Below, piece after piece: positions 38,803-50,492 of a stretch of DNA of 64,000 bases. The position numbers were made by a program, and so were the translations under genes. Below the pieces are notes generated by a model. The model was given only the letters and a program-made list of their open reading frames with translations, made no database searches and had not been told where the DNA came from. The first letter of the stretch is position 1, and each line of letters opens with the position of its first letter. Source of the stretch: Lottia gigantea (taxonomy: Eukaryota > Mollusca > Gastropoda > Lottiidae); contig NW_008710662.1 in assembly GCF_000327385.1 (NCBI RefSeq), positions 808,115 to 872,114 on the forward strand, in the 5' to 3' direction.

Positions 38803-38835
<33 letters not shown>

Positions 38836-39930
38836 ATCAAGGTATACATGTATCTCGCGCAGAAACATCGAGACAGAACTATGGATTATGTTCAATACCA
38901 ATTATCCGTATATGCCCCACATTCAGATAGTTCATGTCCAAATAAAACAGTTAGCGAAATGTTACTTATACTCGCAATAGTCCATCAGAATGCCCGTTTA
39001 TATCACACTATCGTTATGTGACCATACATATATAACAGATACATGCTTAACACAAACAATGCATATTATTCTGTGCCGGCAATACGTTAAAGCTATCTAA
39101 TTGACCTGATTTCAATATCTGATGAATGAATGATAAAACAATTTCTAACTTACACAATATGTATATAATCCCTCCATAGTCATCCACAATTGTATATAAA
39201 TGGTAAAATGAGAGCAAAGAGATTGTAGTGTAAAATTGCCGAAGCGTTTAATTCACATTATGTTAAATATTTATGAAATTGAATTATGAAGTTCTATTTA
39301 AAACGTATGGCCAAACCTCTTTAAAATTAGTTAGTTCCATTAGAAGAAGAATTTAGCGATATCAAAATTGAATTTCATTTTATTTTGAAAAAATCAATAT
39401 ATTTTTTTAACATCTAGGATGTTTTTGGTGGATTTCAAATTTGATTAATACTCACGCACGATTTCATTTTGAAACTAATAATGAAAATATAAACTCTACT
39501 TTTAACGTTTTATTATTGAAACTGCGAGTTCCAAATTCTGCTAGAAAATGTTATTTTAGAGAAGTCAATGACAATAAATCATAGAAAATATAATGAAAAT
39601 TTGCGAGATTATCCCACGCCTGAATCGAGACAATCGAAGTGACAACAAACGATTTATTATGATTAAAATTACGAGGACTTTTAACTGGCACGAGACGTTT
39701 CTTATATCATTGTGAATCAAAGTGAGTTGTAATTTTCTGATTTTCAAAGGAACGTCAAGGCAAGTGAATGAAAATGAAACATATTCAGCAACACAGGCTG
39801 CGTTATAAATCATGAGCTTCTATATAATACGTATCATTAACACATAGAAGGACTTCATTTAATTTCAAATGTATTACCTTTATTATAAAGAAATTAGCGT
39901 CTTAATCTATAGTAGTCCAGTCCATCCATA
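38062..39930. other. Gene-free stretch
   Basis: Only the poly-C/poly-A tract at 38802 stands out. Confidence 0.55.
38802..38832 (+). repeat. Poly-C then poly-A tract
   Basis: About 20 C followed by 10 A, immediately after TTAAAGGGTACATTG, which looks like a family I MITE end. The G-rich strand could form a quadruplex. The length may be affected by sequencing. Confidence 0.8.
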
Positions 39931-40329
39931 TTAAAGAGACATTCCGCTTTTTTGTAGGTCGAACATTTTTTTGCTCAAATTCGTGACAACTGTGCACCAA
40001 AATCTTGAGAAATGTGCCCTTTAACGTATCTGAAAGTTTTAACTTAAAGAATCAAGCTGTTAATTGTTTATACGCCAAAAATATTTTAAAACATTGTTAT
40101 GTTTTTGGAAGCTATTAGAAAACTGACTGTACGGATTTGAGTAAAACTAGGTCAAACTGCTTAATTACCAATACTTATAGTACTTTTCGTTTTTAATTAA
40201 TTTAAAACAAATATAGTTCGATCAAGAAGATACAGATAAAAATAGCATACTTTAGAAATATTTTCAGGTATAATTTACCACGTTTTTGATAATGAACTTT
40301 TTTTACAAAAAAGCGAAATACTCCTTTAA
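39931..40329 (+). mobile_element. MITE family II, full length
   Basis: Terminal inverted repeats TTAAAGAGACATTCCGCTTTTT and AAAAAAGCGAAATACTCCTTTAA, 399 bp end to end. Internal blocks TGTACGGATTTGAGTAAAAC and ATTTTCAGGTATAATTTACC are shared with the other copies. No ORF. Confidence 0.85.
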
Positions 40330-41152
40330 CAATAGTAGAATTCTACGGGAGAGAAAACAAACTAACAATTGCAGAATGGAATCCTGTATTTAATGATGTT
40401 TCTACGAATCATTAGGTAAGTAAGGGTCAGTAAGTATCCAGGGGCTTACAGACAATTCTATCATGTTTCGAAAAAATATTGGGGGATGGGGACAAAGCTG
40501 GAAAAACCTCTTTTCTTTAGAGCCCCAACCTCCGTAGAAACGCCACTATGTTCCATCAAAGTGAAGCAACATAAACCTCAGTACTAATATTATACAGTAT
40601 TATTCAGTATTATATTGAAGTGACATATTGTTATTCTAATTTGTTCATATAAGAAACCTATTTTTAAGTTAATTATGACAATTACTTTATGCATCACTGA
40701 AATTATGCATTGTATTCAACAGAATAGCAAACTAAACTAGACTTGGGCGATTTGCAATTAACGACGCAAATATAACGTAGATCGACCTGCCTTTAATTTT
40801 TTGAAACACGTAACCCTGTTATAAGTTTATAGTGTTTTAAATAAGTAAATGAAAATATTTTTTGTAATTGGACATCTAGAAATGCGAATTTCAGAAACAA
40901 TCTATTTGGTTCATCATTTTCATGCATTTTTAAGCGGTTTATGACTCTGCAATTTTTAAAGATAGCTTGTCAAGTAAGTTAACATCCACCTACTAGCAGC
41001 TGTGAAAAAAGCTAACATAGTCTTGACTAAAACATTTGCATGCATGCATGCGTGCCAAAATGCATATAAAACAAAAGAGTCTTCTTCGCAATTAGCTACC
41101 TTACATAATACAATAATACTATTGTTACCTAATCGGTGGCCTTCAATGAGTT
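40330..41152. other. Gene-free stretch with a possible transposon end
   Basis: In minus sense CATAGTGGCGTTTCTACGGA at about 40552 looks like the AGTGGCG start common to hAT-like repeats, as does the sequence at 22955; no partner end was found. Confidence 0.4.
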
Positions 41153-41690
41153 TTTAAATGCATGAACAGTTGATCAAAATAGTGCATATTGCATCAGTGC
41201 ATTCACAAAATGAGATTATTATGTTACTTACCTTTGTGCTAAGCTCCTCTATGTATATTGTATGTTTCAGAAGGTTCACAGAAGTGTGACTATCAGCGTC
41301 CCTTGAGTTTTGAAATGCATGAACAGTTGGACATAATGGTGAATTCTGCATCAGTGCATTCACAAACGTCTCCGAGTATATTATATGTATCAGAAGCCGC
41401 ATGGAAATGAAATTATTATGTTGACTATCTTGTACTCCGTGTATATTGTATATATCAGAAGATGCAGAAGGTGCAGAAGAAATGCATGAAAGACCATTCA
41501 AAATATTGAATATGGTATCAGTGCATTTACAAACATCTTCGTGTATGTTATAATATGTTAGAGAATATGCAAAGGAATGAGATTATTTTGTTGCTTACCT
41601 TTGTGCTAAACGCCTCCAAGTATATTGTATATATCAGAAACTGCATAGAAATGCGACTTTGTTGCTTACCCTGTGTTCCTATTATACTGT
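41153..41690 (+). repeat. Tandem repeat of about 160-bp unit, three to four copies
   Basis: AAATGCATGAACAGTTG recurs near 41155 and 41312 and as AAATGCATGAAAGACC near 41481, each followed by CATCAGTGCATTCACAAA and a TATATTGTATATATCAGAAG-like stretch. The 115-codon minus-strand frame across it is a repeat product. Confidence 0.8.
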
Positions 41691-41999
41691 ATTAATTTTG
41701 TCATACACCCAATGGCAGTGAGATATAATATCTATAGCAGAATATGATAACCGTAACTCTAGTCGTAGTTATTTTATCTGTGAAAGCATGTCATATCTAT
41801 GGTAAATCTATATCTTTCTCTATATATATATATATATGTAACCTAAATTCTGTGGTGGTATAGTGAACCTATAAATAGGATCACTGTCAAAGCATTGGTG
41901 CCAAATATGTGTCATATTTTGTCAGTAACGGTAAATATATAGCACTATACTTGACACACGTGTGTTTTCAGGAATTTTTTTTATTAGCGTGGCAGTCTG

Positions 42000-42332
42000 A
42001 GTTGGCTAACAAAAAATAAGATGAATACAACGATTAAAACGTAAGGTTTTGAGTTCGCTATGCTTTTTGGAAGTACGGATTTGAGTAAAATAAACGACAA
42101 ATTGAGAAGAAAAATATATCTCCTACGTATTCTAAAGGTTCTAAAAACCAAACACCAAAACTAAATCAAACTGATTAATTAACAATTAGTACCATCCGTT
42201 TTTAATCAACCCTTCAAATTCAATTTGGTCAAGAAGATACATTAATATAAATAGCGCATTTTAGAAATATTTTCAGGTATAATTTACGTCATTGTGAAAA
42301 CGTTTTACAAAAAATGCGGATTATCCCTTTAA
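42000..42332 (+). mobile_element. MITE family II, 5' truncated
   Basis: Shares GTACGGATTTGAGTAAAA, GGTCAAGAAGATACATTAAT, TATTTTCAGGTATAATTTAC and the 3' end AATGCGGATTATCCCTTTAA with 39931-40329. Confidence 0.8.
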
Positions 42333-42524
42333 GTTATAATGTATGCACATAAATTATACACCGCAATATATAAGTGGTTTTTGTTATTAATTTATTTGTT
42401 CCCAAATAATCAATTCACAATTTATTTTGATTAAATTTGAGTTAGAAATGTTAATCAAAATGTAATTATCAGTCATGAAAGTTGTCATATTCAGTTTTAG
42501 AGGTCTAAGTGACGATCGTCTTGA

Positions 42525-42749
42525 ATTAAGACAAGGCCTGTGATAGAAAAACGGCATTATATTACAACGCTGCTTGCAGATATAGATATTCCCGTTCTAA
42601 CTTCTATTCAGCATGATGGGGAAATAAAGTCGTGTCATGTGTTGGATGCCATTCATTATCAAGACCATGATTCCATATTAGTAAATTATCCATCTAGTTC
42701 ATTCACACTCCAGTCAGTCAGTCCAATTAACTGTCACGTAAAAAAGTAA
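42525..42749 (+). other. Unrecognised open frame, 74 codons, no ATG
   Basis: IKTRPVIEKRHYITTLLADI then DIPVLTSIQHDGEIKSCHVL and SILVNYPSSSFTLQSVSPIN, stop. The composition is more protein-like than its surroundings, but there is no start codon and only a weak acceptor (AATTAAG). Possibly a relic exon. Confidence 0.25.
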
Positions 42750-45700
42750 TAGAAATCAATCGTGGTGACCCGAGGGGACTATATGTACAAGAATTGGATG
42801 ATAAAAAATCTTCGTTTTTAGACAGATTTATCAAATTATGTAAACACTGTAAACATATTCTGTTGTTTTTTTATATCAAAGAAATAATCCTTATTTTATA
42901 TGCTCCATATGCATGTAATTTTCGTTGATAGCCATCAGATAACAGTCAGTTCTAACTCTGCTTTTAGATTGTGTTTTAAGTATTTCAAAATGTACGCTTT
43001 AAAACTATACCACTGGACTGACATAGTCAAGATTGAAAATGTCTTCACTCGCAATTGCTTTATAATTTCTTTATAACATAATAGATATTTATCATCACAG
43101 AATGCGTGGTTTGGTAAATAAAGATTTCCTAAGTTTGGATAATAAGCTGTTTTTCATATTTTAACAGCTTTCGGAGCGTGAACACAATTGAAACTTCACA
43201 AATATTGAAACATAAGAAAGAAGCTTGGTCCATTAGAGGCTTTGAAATTTATTTACTCAAGAGGACAATCGTCAAAATGGATTAAGAAATTACCCAAAGC
43301 ATGAAATTCTGGTAGTCTTTCTTGATCATTTTTATTGATCTGCTGTATAACAAGTCTTGAATCAACAGGATTTTGAAATATTTTAGAATAAATATAAGTA
43401 TTTCTAAATCAAACAATAGTACAGCCATAACAATGATATCAAAATATTGATAAAATATCAAATTATTGACTTAATATATTTGTAGACAGCATCTGTCATT
43501 AATCCATTATATTCCTATAATCAACCATAGTTTCAGTTCAGAGTTCACGTGGAACATCCATTCTGACCACAGGACACTGTCAATGAGCCATAACAGTTTT
43601 CTGTCTCTGTAAGCATCCATGTTGGATTTTTTCGCGATGTGGCCTACCGCCGAAGCTTGCTACTTTTCCGAAAACGCTACAATAAGAGTATTATTGTCCT
43701 GGGAAACTACCCGTGGAACCTTGGACTTTTTGTTATAATACTCATGAAATCAAGCAGAAAACCAATTTAAATACAACAAGCGTGGCATGGTTGGCACAAT
43801 TTTGTGATTCTGTCGAGTTCTATACTTGTTACGTGATCGTGGGCGATTCATTTTCAGTCAAGAGGGAATACATTACGGCATTATAGAAACAAGAAATATG
43901 CACGCTTTATAGTGTTTTACATATCATTGGGGTTATATTCCTACATTTGAGATCAATTGGTGTGCTTGTCAATTTTAGTCACATAGTTATACGAAAGTTC
44001 CAGTTGGGCCATATCTTGCGAATGGCGTTAATTATTTTACTTGGTAGGCCAATCAAGATATACATAATCGCACTTTTACAGTACTATTTACATCAAAACG
44101 TTTTTACTTGAACTTGATCTGCTTTTTGGTATAGCTTCATGGCGGTCCTATCTGACTTCCAGGTGTGCAGGAAAATGCTTCAGTTGTGATGGGACTGTGC
44201 TTTGCTTTGTTGAGTCAAACAAACATGATGGTCTTGGTCTCGGGTTGACGTGTGAACGTTCCGTGAACCACCGGATACGGATAATCCGAGGAAGGACATT
44301 GCCAAAAGGTCTGGTCAAGGACCAGTTAGTAGCAAGGATCCTCACGAAGGTGTAACCCTTAAAATATTGTTGTTTCTGTCTTTGATTTTAAGTCATTTCG
44401 AAGTTTAGTGGTAGGCCTATTCCAAATGGTTTTTTTCCAGCCTGCTACTTCACAGACGTACTTCAAATTGGCTAATTCATATGTGGTCCAGGAAGTCTAA
44501 TCATCATGACTGCTATTCTTCCTGCGATTTTATTTTAGACAACAGAAGTGTCCACATTCAGCTAGAGAAATGATTTTGCTTCCGTTTGCTGAATTTTGTC
44601 TTAACCGATTTTGTTCAGAAAAATTAGCCTCGAACATGTTTGAATGAGAACATAATTGAGCTCTCTCCTCAAAATTCGACGATCTCCTAAAGGGAAAAAG
44701 TTTCTAAATATTTGATTGATCAGTTGAAAGAGACCAATTTCAACTGTCTCATTTTTTAGAATTTAAGTTGGTGTGACTAATTTATGTATAACTAAGTGTG
44801 TATGTTTGTATCAAGCAATTAGTGTGAGATTGTTTCTCCCAAATTTTATTTCAATCTTGGTGTTCCAGAACCCTCCAACCTGAATGAATGAAAGCTGAGT
44901 CATAACCACCTTGCCCGAGAGATACAACACATGTCTTATGGTCAGCCTTGTTTTTACTGAAATTCATAATGCCTCTTGCATCAAGAAAAGGCAAATGTTA
45001 AATTTACATATTAATATTATAATGCCAGAAGCAATGTGTCCTAAGAAATGGAATGATATGATTTTTTCTGTGTTATGCACCCGCAATAGCTGCTTCAAAT
45101 TTGAGTAAAATCTCAGCTGAGTATGCAGAAAGGTCTGTGTCTTACATTTGCACGCAACAGACTGATCTCGGCCGCCAGAGAAAATTACACAACTTTATGC
45201 GGAAGATTGAATCTTCTAATGTTTATTTCCGATAATTTGAGTTGTTCTAAAAGAAAGATATCGGCTATTATTCTGCATATCTAAAGTAGAAACTGTCAAG
45301 ATTTTCTCTGAACCTATCTGATTTAGTATTGTCTGTTATCGCATCTGAAACACTTAACGAACACATGCTGCTCTGGATTCCACCAATATTTCACTATAAA
45401 GAGTGTTAATTCACCCTTGATGACATAATTAATCGATATAGCACTGAGACTAGCGATAGATATAAGTGGACTATAAGTATGGAATTGAAACTGTCTGAAC
45501 GATGTACAAATTGTAAACCTTCACGTAAATTTGACATTTAAAACTAAATATTGGTATCAATAAAGAATTAATACTGGTTAAGAAAAAACAAAATGGACAG
45601 TGACGGTCGCCGTAATGTAATCAGAGCTAAATAATACTTCCTATTGACTAAAACTTTGAATAAATATATTTTTGATGGTTTTAAGTGTATTTCTGTTAAC

Positions 45701-46488
45701 ATTTTCCGAGGAGATAGTTATAAATAAGTCTGATACTTAAGTTGAATTAGACAGTTACCGGAGCAAAGCGCCCTTTTTGGAGGATTTCACAACTTCGAAG
45801 GGTTTAAAGTATGGGCACTTGAGGGCTGTTCATGTCGACTGGTGATAACATTGGTTCCACTGCAGTCGGGAGGGAGGGAAGTAGCTGCAATAACATGGAT
45901 GATCGCATATTCCAACCGCTCTCCTAGAGTTCCATCGTATCACGAATACGGGTTTTGACATGACCTCGAGGAAGTATAATGAATGGGGCGTGGTTTGAAC
46001 ACGATGATAGACTTTCAGAATCTCGTTTCAGATGCTATTTTACGGGTGAACTAAATCCAGCGATTACTTGAATTCTCTCTGATGCTGCTATTCATTAGTT
46101 AGTCAATAAAAACAGAATCGATTTCAGATTCTCAGTTGCAGGGTTGAATTGACAATACCCTCTCCCCTATCTCTTTGTTTTCTAACGTGCTCTCTATTTA
46201 ACACCCAGTGTGTTTCTTCTGACTATCATCTTGCCGGTATCTGTAAATAAGCTAATGCATCAACAAAGGTCAAGTCACAATGCAATATTATTGACTGGCG
46301 TAATTGAAAAAAAAATGACTAGAAATATGTTTCCAAAATATATTCTTCCCAAACTTAACAATTGTAAAAATACAAAAAAGCAAAATGGTGTAAAAATCTA
46401 ATAAGGAATATATAAAATATATCATAGTAGTATGATATCTTCGTTATCAGTCAGTCCATAGTTCTTATCATCATATCATAGATCCAGT
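42750..46488. other. Gene-free stretch below the 196-aa gene
   Basis: Besides the short ORF at 43507 there is a GC-richer patch at 44110-44350 with a minus-strand frame (RWFTERSHVNPRPRPSCLFD) and another patch at 45740-46060. Neither shows splice borders or a known family. Confidence 0.45.
43507..43620 (-). other. Short ORF in a GC-richer patch, 37 codons
   Basis: In minus sense, after a TTATTGTAG acceptor-like site and CAACATGG start context: MDAYRDRKLLWLIDSVLWSE then WMFHVNSELKLWLIIGI and stop. Amino-acid make-up is protein-like (five Trp) and base composition rises locally. No partner exon or family recognised. Confidence 0.3.
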
Positions 46489-49252
46489 TTATTTTTCACT
46501 ATTTGGCTGGATCTTGCTGTTACGGCAAACTAAAAATGGTCTGGTTAAAACATTTCTAATGGCTTTTAACGCTCTTCTGAATCCAGCCTTGCATCGCTTA
46601 GATCTTGATGGTTTGACTGCAATGAGAAATATAACATATATCAACCCAACTGTATTCATTTTATCAACAACTTTCCATCAGACAATTCCTACACAGTAAG
46701 AAGTTCTTTGACTTGAAATTTCGGAAAAAAGGAGGAGTTTTCAATTTTAGTTGAGGGGGAAATGTTTACGCTCTGTTATTAAATATAATCTTTGTCTCGT
46801 GTTGACCATAAGAAATAATATGATCTGTTAAGAAGTGGAACTTTTCACTGGAATGATATTTTTGTGCCAATGTTGGAATACTATTGTTTATTTGTTCACA
46901 TACCTTTTAATAAATAACCAAATTTAAATGGATTTTTGTAATCAGCAATTTCTTTAGATGAATCTGTAGTTTTCAGTGGAGATTGTCCATCACCAAAACC
47001 AAGTTGTAGTAGTAAATCATCATACATTTTACTAACAGTATCATCATCTAGATCTTCTGTTATACCATCTGTTAGTTTACCACAGTCAGGTTTAATATCA
47101 ACCTTCTTACCTATAACATGATAAATATTATATTATAAATACTCTGTTAGTTTACTACTGTCAGGTTTAATATCAACCTTCTTACCTATAACATGGTAAA
47201 TATTATATTATAAATACTCTGTTAGTTTACTACAGTCAGGATTAATATCAACCTTCTTACCTATAACATGATATATATTATATTATAAATACTCTGTTAG
47301 TTTACTACAGTCAAGTTTAATATCAACCTTCTTACCTATAACATGATAAATATTACATTATAAATACTCTGTTAGTATACTACAGTCAGGTTTAATATCA
47401 ACCTTCTTACCTATAACATGTTAAATATTATATTATAAATACTCTGTTAGTTTACTACAGTCAGGTTTAATATCAACCTTCTTACCTATAACATGATATA
47501 TATTATATTATAAATACTCTGTTAGTTTACTACAGTCAAGTTTAATATCAACCTTCTTACCTATAACATGATAAATATTACATTATAAATACTCTGTTAG
47601 TATACTACAGTCAGGTTTAATATCAACCTTCTTACCTATAACATGTTAAATATTATATTATAAATACTCTGTTAGTTTACTACAGTCAGGTTTAATATCA
47701 ACCTTCTTACCTATAACATGATAAATATTATATTATAAATACTCTGTTAGTTTACTACAGTCAGGATTAATATCAGCCTTGTTACCTATAACATGATAAA
47801 TATTATATTATAAATACTCTGTTAGTTTACTACAGTCAGGTTTAATATCAGCCTTCTTACCTATAACATGATAAATATTATATTATAAATACTCTGTTAG
47901 TTTACCACAGTCAGGTTTAATATCAGCCTTCTTACCTATAACATGATAAATATTATATTATAAATACTCTGTTAGTTTACTACAGTCAGGTTTAATATCA
48001 ACCTTCTTACCTATAACATGATAAATATTATATTATAAATACTCTGTTAGTTTACTACAGTCAGGTTTAATATCAACCTTCTTACCTATAACATGATAAA
48101 TATTATATTATAAATGCTGTGTTAGTTTACCACAGTCAGGTTTAATATCAACCTTCTTACCTATAACATGATAAATATCATATTATAAAAACTCTGTTAG
48201 TTTACTACAGTCACGTTTAATATCAACCTTCTTACCTATTATAACACGATAAATATTATAATATAAATACTCTGTTAGTTTACTACAGTCAGGTTTAATA
48301 TCAACCTTCTTACCTATTATAACATGATAAGTATTATATTATAAATGCTCTGTTAGTTTACAACTGTAAGGCTAATTTTCTGTAAAATTCTATAACAGAT
48401 TTGCAATTCATTTGACTAATTTTACCTTTGTCTTAGAAACAGGAATTATTTATCTAAGCTAATCAGTAATAGTGTTCACAAACCTTGCGTCGAAATTTTA
48501 GCTTTCAAATCCACGTGAGTTCTGGATTATGCGCGTTTGAAGGATAAAAAGTCGATTCGTCTTTTTCTTGAGACTTGAGAAATACATATTTAGAAACAGA
48601 AAGTGAAATTCCTAGTTTGAAATATTTTAGAAGGAATTATGCGATTTTTTGTAAGCTTACATTTCTAGTACTTCTGAAGACTATTACAATTATATTAAAG
48701 ACCTTAATCAACCCTAAATCAAAATGGCGAATCTATCCCTTTAATGCACATATAATTTGAGGTATTTAAACTTACCTTTTTTAACTTTGGTACTTCCTTT
48801 ATGGCCATTAGTACCTTGATCTACATTAGTCATATAAACTTCTAAAAAGTTAGGTTTAGTTTTTTGATATTCGTTACCTGAAACAATATTACAATAACAT
48901 AATATAATATAACAACTTTATTCAAAATTTATCCAACGAATGTTGCAGTCGTACGACTTTCTTTTGTGTAACCTTTTACGGCATTTTCATATTGGTAGGC
49001 TCTTGGATGAATTTATTTGGTAATCGGGAATATTAAAAGGAATAATAATGGGGATAACTGATGCCTGTCTGGACAAGTTAAATGTTATTTTAAATTACCA
49101 TTCTTGAGTTGCTTCAGCTTTCCAACAACTCTATCTCTTTCAGTTCTATTCTTTGTTAACGTAGAATGTCTTGAGTCGTCAAGAGTAGAACTAACTTGAT
49201 AAACCTCGTGATATGACATACAATCATAATCATCTCTAGGTACCACAACCAT
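46489..49252 (-). CDS. Unrecognised four-exon gene, about 196 aa
   Basis: I do not recognise this protein. Four exons join in frame on the minus strand: 49252-49099 (ATG MVVVPRDDYDCMSYHEVYQV), 48877-48776 (NEYQKTKPNFLEVYMTNVDQ), 47110-46904 (KKVDIKPDCGKLTDGITEDL) and 46616-46489 (KPSRSKRCKAGFRRALKAIR, stop TAA). All have GT-AG borders, all three introns are phase 1, and every exon is open, which is strong evidence for a real gene. The ATG lies two bases after a TTTCAG acceptor, so an upstream non-coding exon, or an earlier coding exon, is likely. The protein is hydrophilic with no signal peptide or membrane segment: charged N-terminus, acidic middle (DLDDDTVSKMYDDLLLQLGF) and strongly basic C-terminus with KRCKAGFRRALK. 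An AATAAA overlaps the stop codon. The acidic helix recalls formin GTPase-binding domains, but too weakly to name it. Intron 3 from the C-terminal side is ordinary; the intron before exon 47110 is packed with the 75-bp repeat. Confidence 0.8.
47111..48362 (-). repeat. 75-bp tandem array made of splice-acceptor plus exon-start units
   Basis: About 16 further copies of a 75-bp unit follow directly upstream (minus sense) of the exon ending at 47110. Each unit contains the intron end TTATAG, then GTAAGAAGG and about 40 nt of sequence homologous to the start of that exon (coding VDIKPDCGKLT in the true exon), then an AT-rich spacer. Units are 90-98% alike by eye. A three-unit block (about 47270-47490) recurs at about 47495-47715, so the array also has a 225-bp higher-order repeat. 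In the units the reading frame meets a stop in the AT-rich spacer, so they cannot extend the protein as they stand. Confidence 0.9.
48395..48746 (+). mobile_element. MITE family I in an intron of the 196-aa gene
   Basis: Body blocks TTCAAATCCACGTGAGTTCT, TAGTACTTCTGAAGACTATT and the 3' end AAAATGGCGAATCTATCCCTTTAA. It lies between exon 48776-48877 and the 75-bp array, in sense opposite to the gene. Confidence 0.8.
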
Positions 49253-49284
49253 TTCTGAAAGCAAACAAGGCGGTTTTTAAGTTT

Positions 49285-49535
49285 ATTTTGAATATTTGAC
49301 CTTAGTCTCAGAAACGGGAATTGTTTAACTAATCTTATCTGTAATAGAATTCACAGCTTACTGTCGAAATTTGAATCTATGTGTATCCATCCGCGTTTGA
49401 TAGTTAAAGACATAATTAATATAGAAATTAAAACTGAAATGTGAGGTACTTTTTGAAAGAATTTTCGTACATTTTTAATACTTCTCTCTTCAAGACCCAA
49501 ATCAACCCCCAAAAATGGCGAGCCAATGGTCTTAT
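49285..49535 (+). mobile_element. MITE family I, shortened, just upstream of the 196-aa gene
   Basis: GACCTTAGTCTCAGAAACGG, TGTATCCATCCGCGTTTGA and AAATCAACCCCCAAAAATGG are recognisable; part of the middle is missing. Confidence 0.7.
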
Positions 49536-49652
49536 TTTTATGAAGTTTAATGCAAAAATTTTGTTTTATACACGTTTTGCAGTAAAAAAATATATTCACT
49601 ACCTATGGACTGCATGTTAATAATTAATATAACCGAGTGAAAATGACGAGTT

Positions 49653-49786
49653 ACCTGGATAGAATGAAGAAAATTCGGCAAAAAATGCAGAAAAACTTGT
49701 AAACACGTCTTATAGAAAGTAATTTTCTGTGACTTGTGACGTTATTTTATTATTTTGGGTGTTTTAATTGTTTGACGTCATAATGT
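49653..49786 (+). repeat. Direct repeat, left copy
   Basis: About 134 bp sharing most positions with 51209-51344, including GTGACGTTATTTTATTATTT and TTTTAATTGTTTGACGTCAT. The copies lie in the same orientation about 1.56 kb apart and bracket the MULE fragment. Confidence 0.8.
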
Positions 49787-50186
49787 CCAAGAACAATCAA
49801 CTATTTGAATCAAAGTTCTTTTAATTCATTTTGACCTTTTACTTTTTGTAAGAACTGGAATGTTTATACCCATATCAATGTTCAACTCTATTTGTGGCTT
49901 CGCTAAAATTTCTCAAAACGTTTTTGCTTAATATTCTGAATTTAAGCGAAGCAGAATTGTGAAAGTTTAACAACAAGGAATCATTGATCGAAAATGATGA
50001 TACCCTGTACCTCTACGAAACAGAGAAATATTCGCCTTATGTCGAACAAACAGGTTTTCTATCTTCATAAAATACCCCGAGAATATGAGAGTGGCGAACT
50101 TGTACAGAATTTGCAATGCAATCCTAAAAAACTATACATAGAACTTGGAATAAGAAACGTCCTCCACCTCAAATACTAGAACTTCG

Positions 50187-50492
50187 TTGTTTAGATGGTG
50201 TCTTCCCGTTAGGGAATGTCACCCAAACATCTTTCAGTTTGGCCAAGCCATAATAAAGGAGCAAGCTGCAACAGATCTGAAGATTGCCCAGCAAGATGTT
50301 GCAATGCTATCACCTGCTAGAAAGCGAAAATACAATGTCATCAATCAACGCCTAGCCAGACACAAGATACACTATGCCACAGGAAAGAAGTCTGTATGTA
50401 AGTTCCTAAGATCTGCTGCCAATCATTTGAAACTTTGTTATGTTTTCCTGTATTATCAAAGTGCTATATTTAAAATGTTTGGATTTGACTAA
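50187..50492 (+). mobile_element. MULE-type transposase C-terminal fragment
   Basis: The open frame contains ECHPNIFQFGQAIIKEQAAT followed by DLKIAQQD and ARKRKYNVINQRL. This matches the C-terminal pattern of FLYWCH/MULE transposases (HPNIxxFxxALxxEQ...RKxYxxxxxRL) as I know the family. Only about 60 residues look related; the DDE core is absent. The piece lies between two direct repeats (49653-49786 and 51209-51344) that may be parts of the same insertion. A plain DNA transposon relic. Confidence 0.6.

Noticed and set aside
41154-41501. 115-codon minus-strand frame
   Set aside because: Runs through the 160-bp tandem repeat and repeats itself; no family or splice support.
44148-44345. Arg/Pro-rich 65-codon minus-strand ORF
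   Set aside because: No family match, no splice borders; a GC-richer patch alone is not enough.
46904-47110. Formin GTPase-binding (Drf_GBD) similarity of the 196-aa gene
   Set aside because: Only a short acidic helix (MYDDLLLQLGF) is reminiscent; the surrounding conserved residues and the FH3/FH2 domains are missing.
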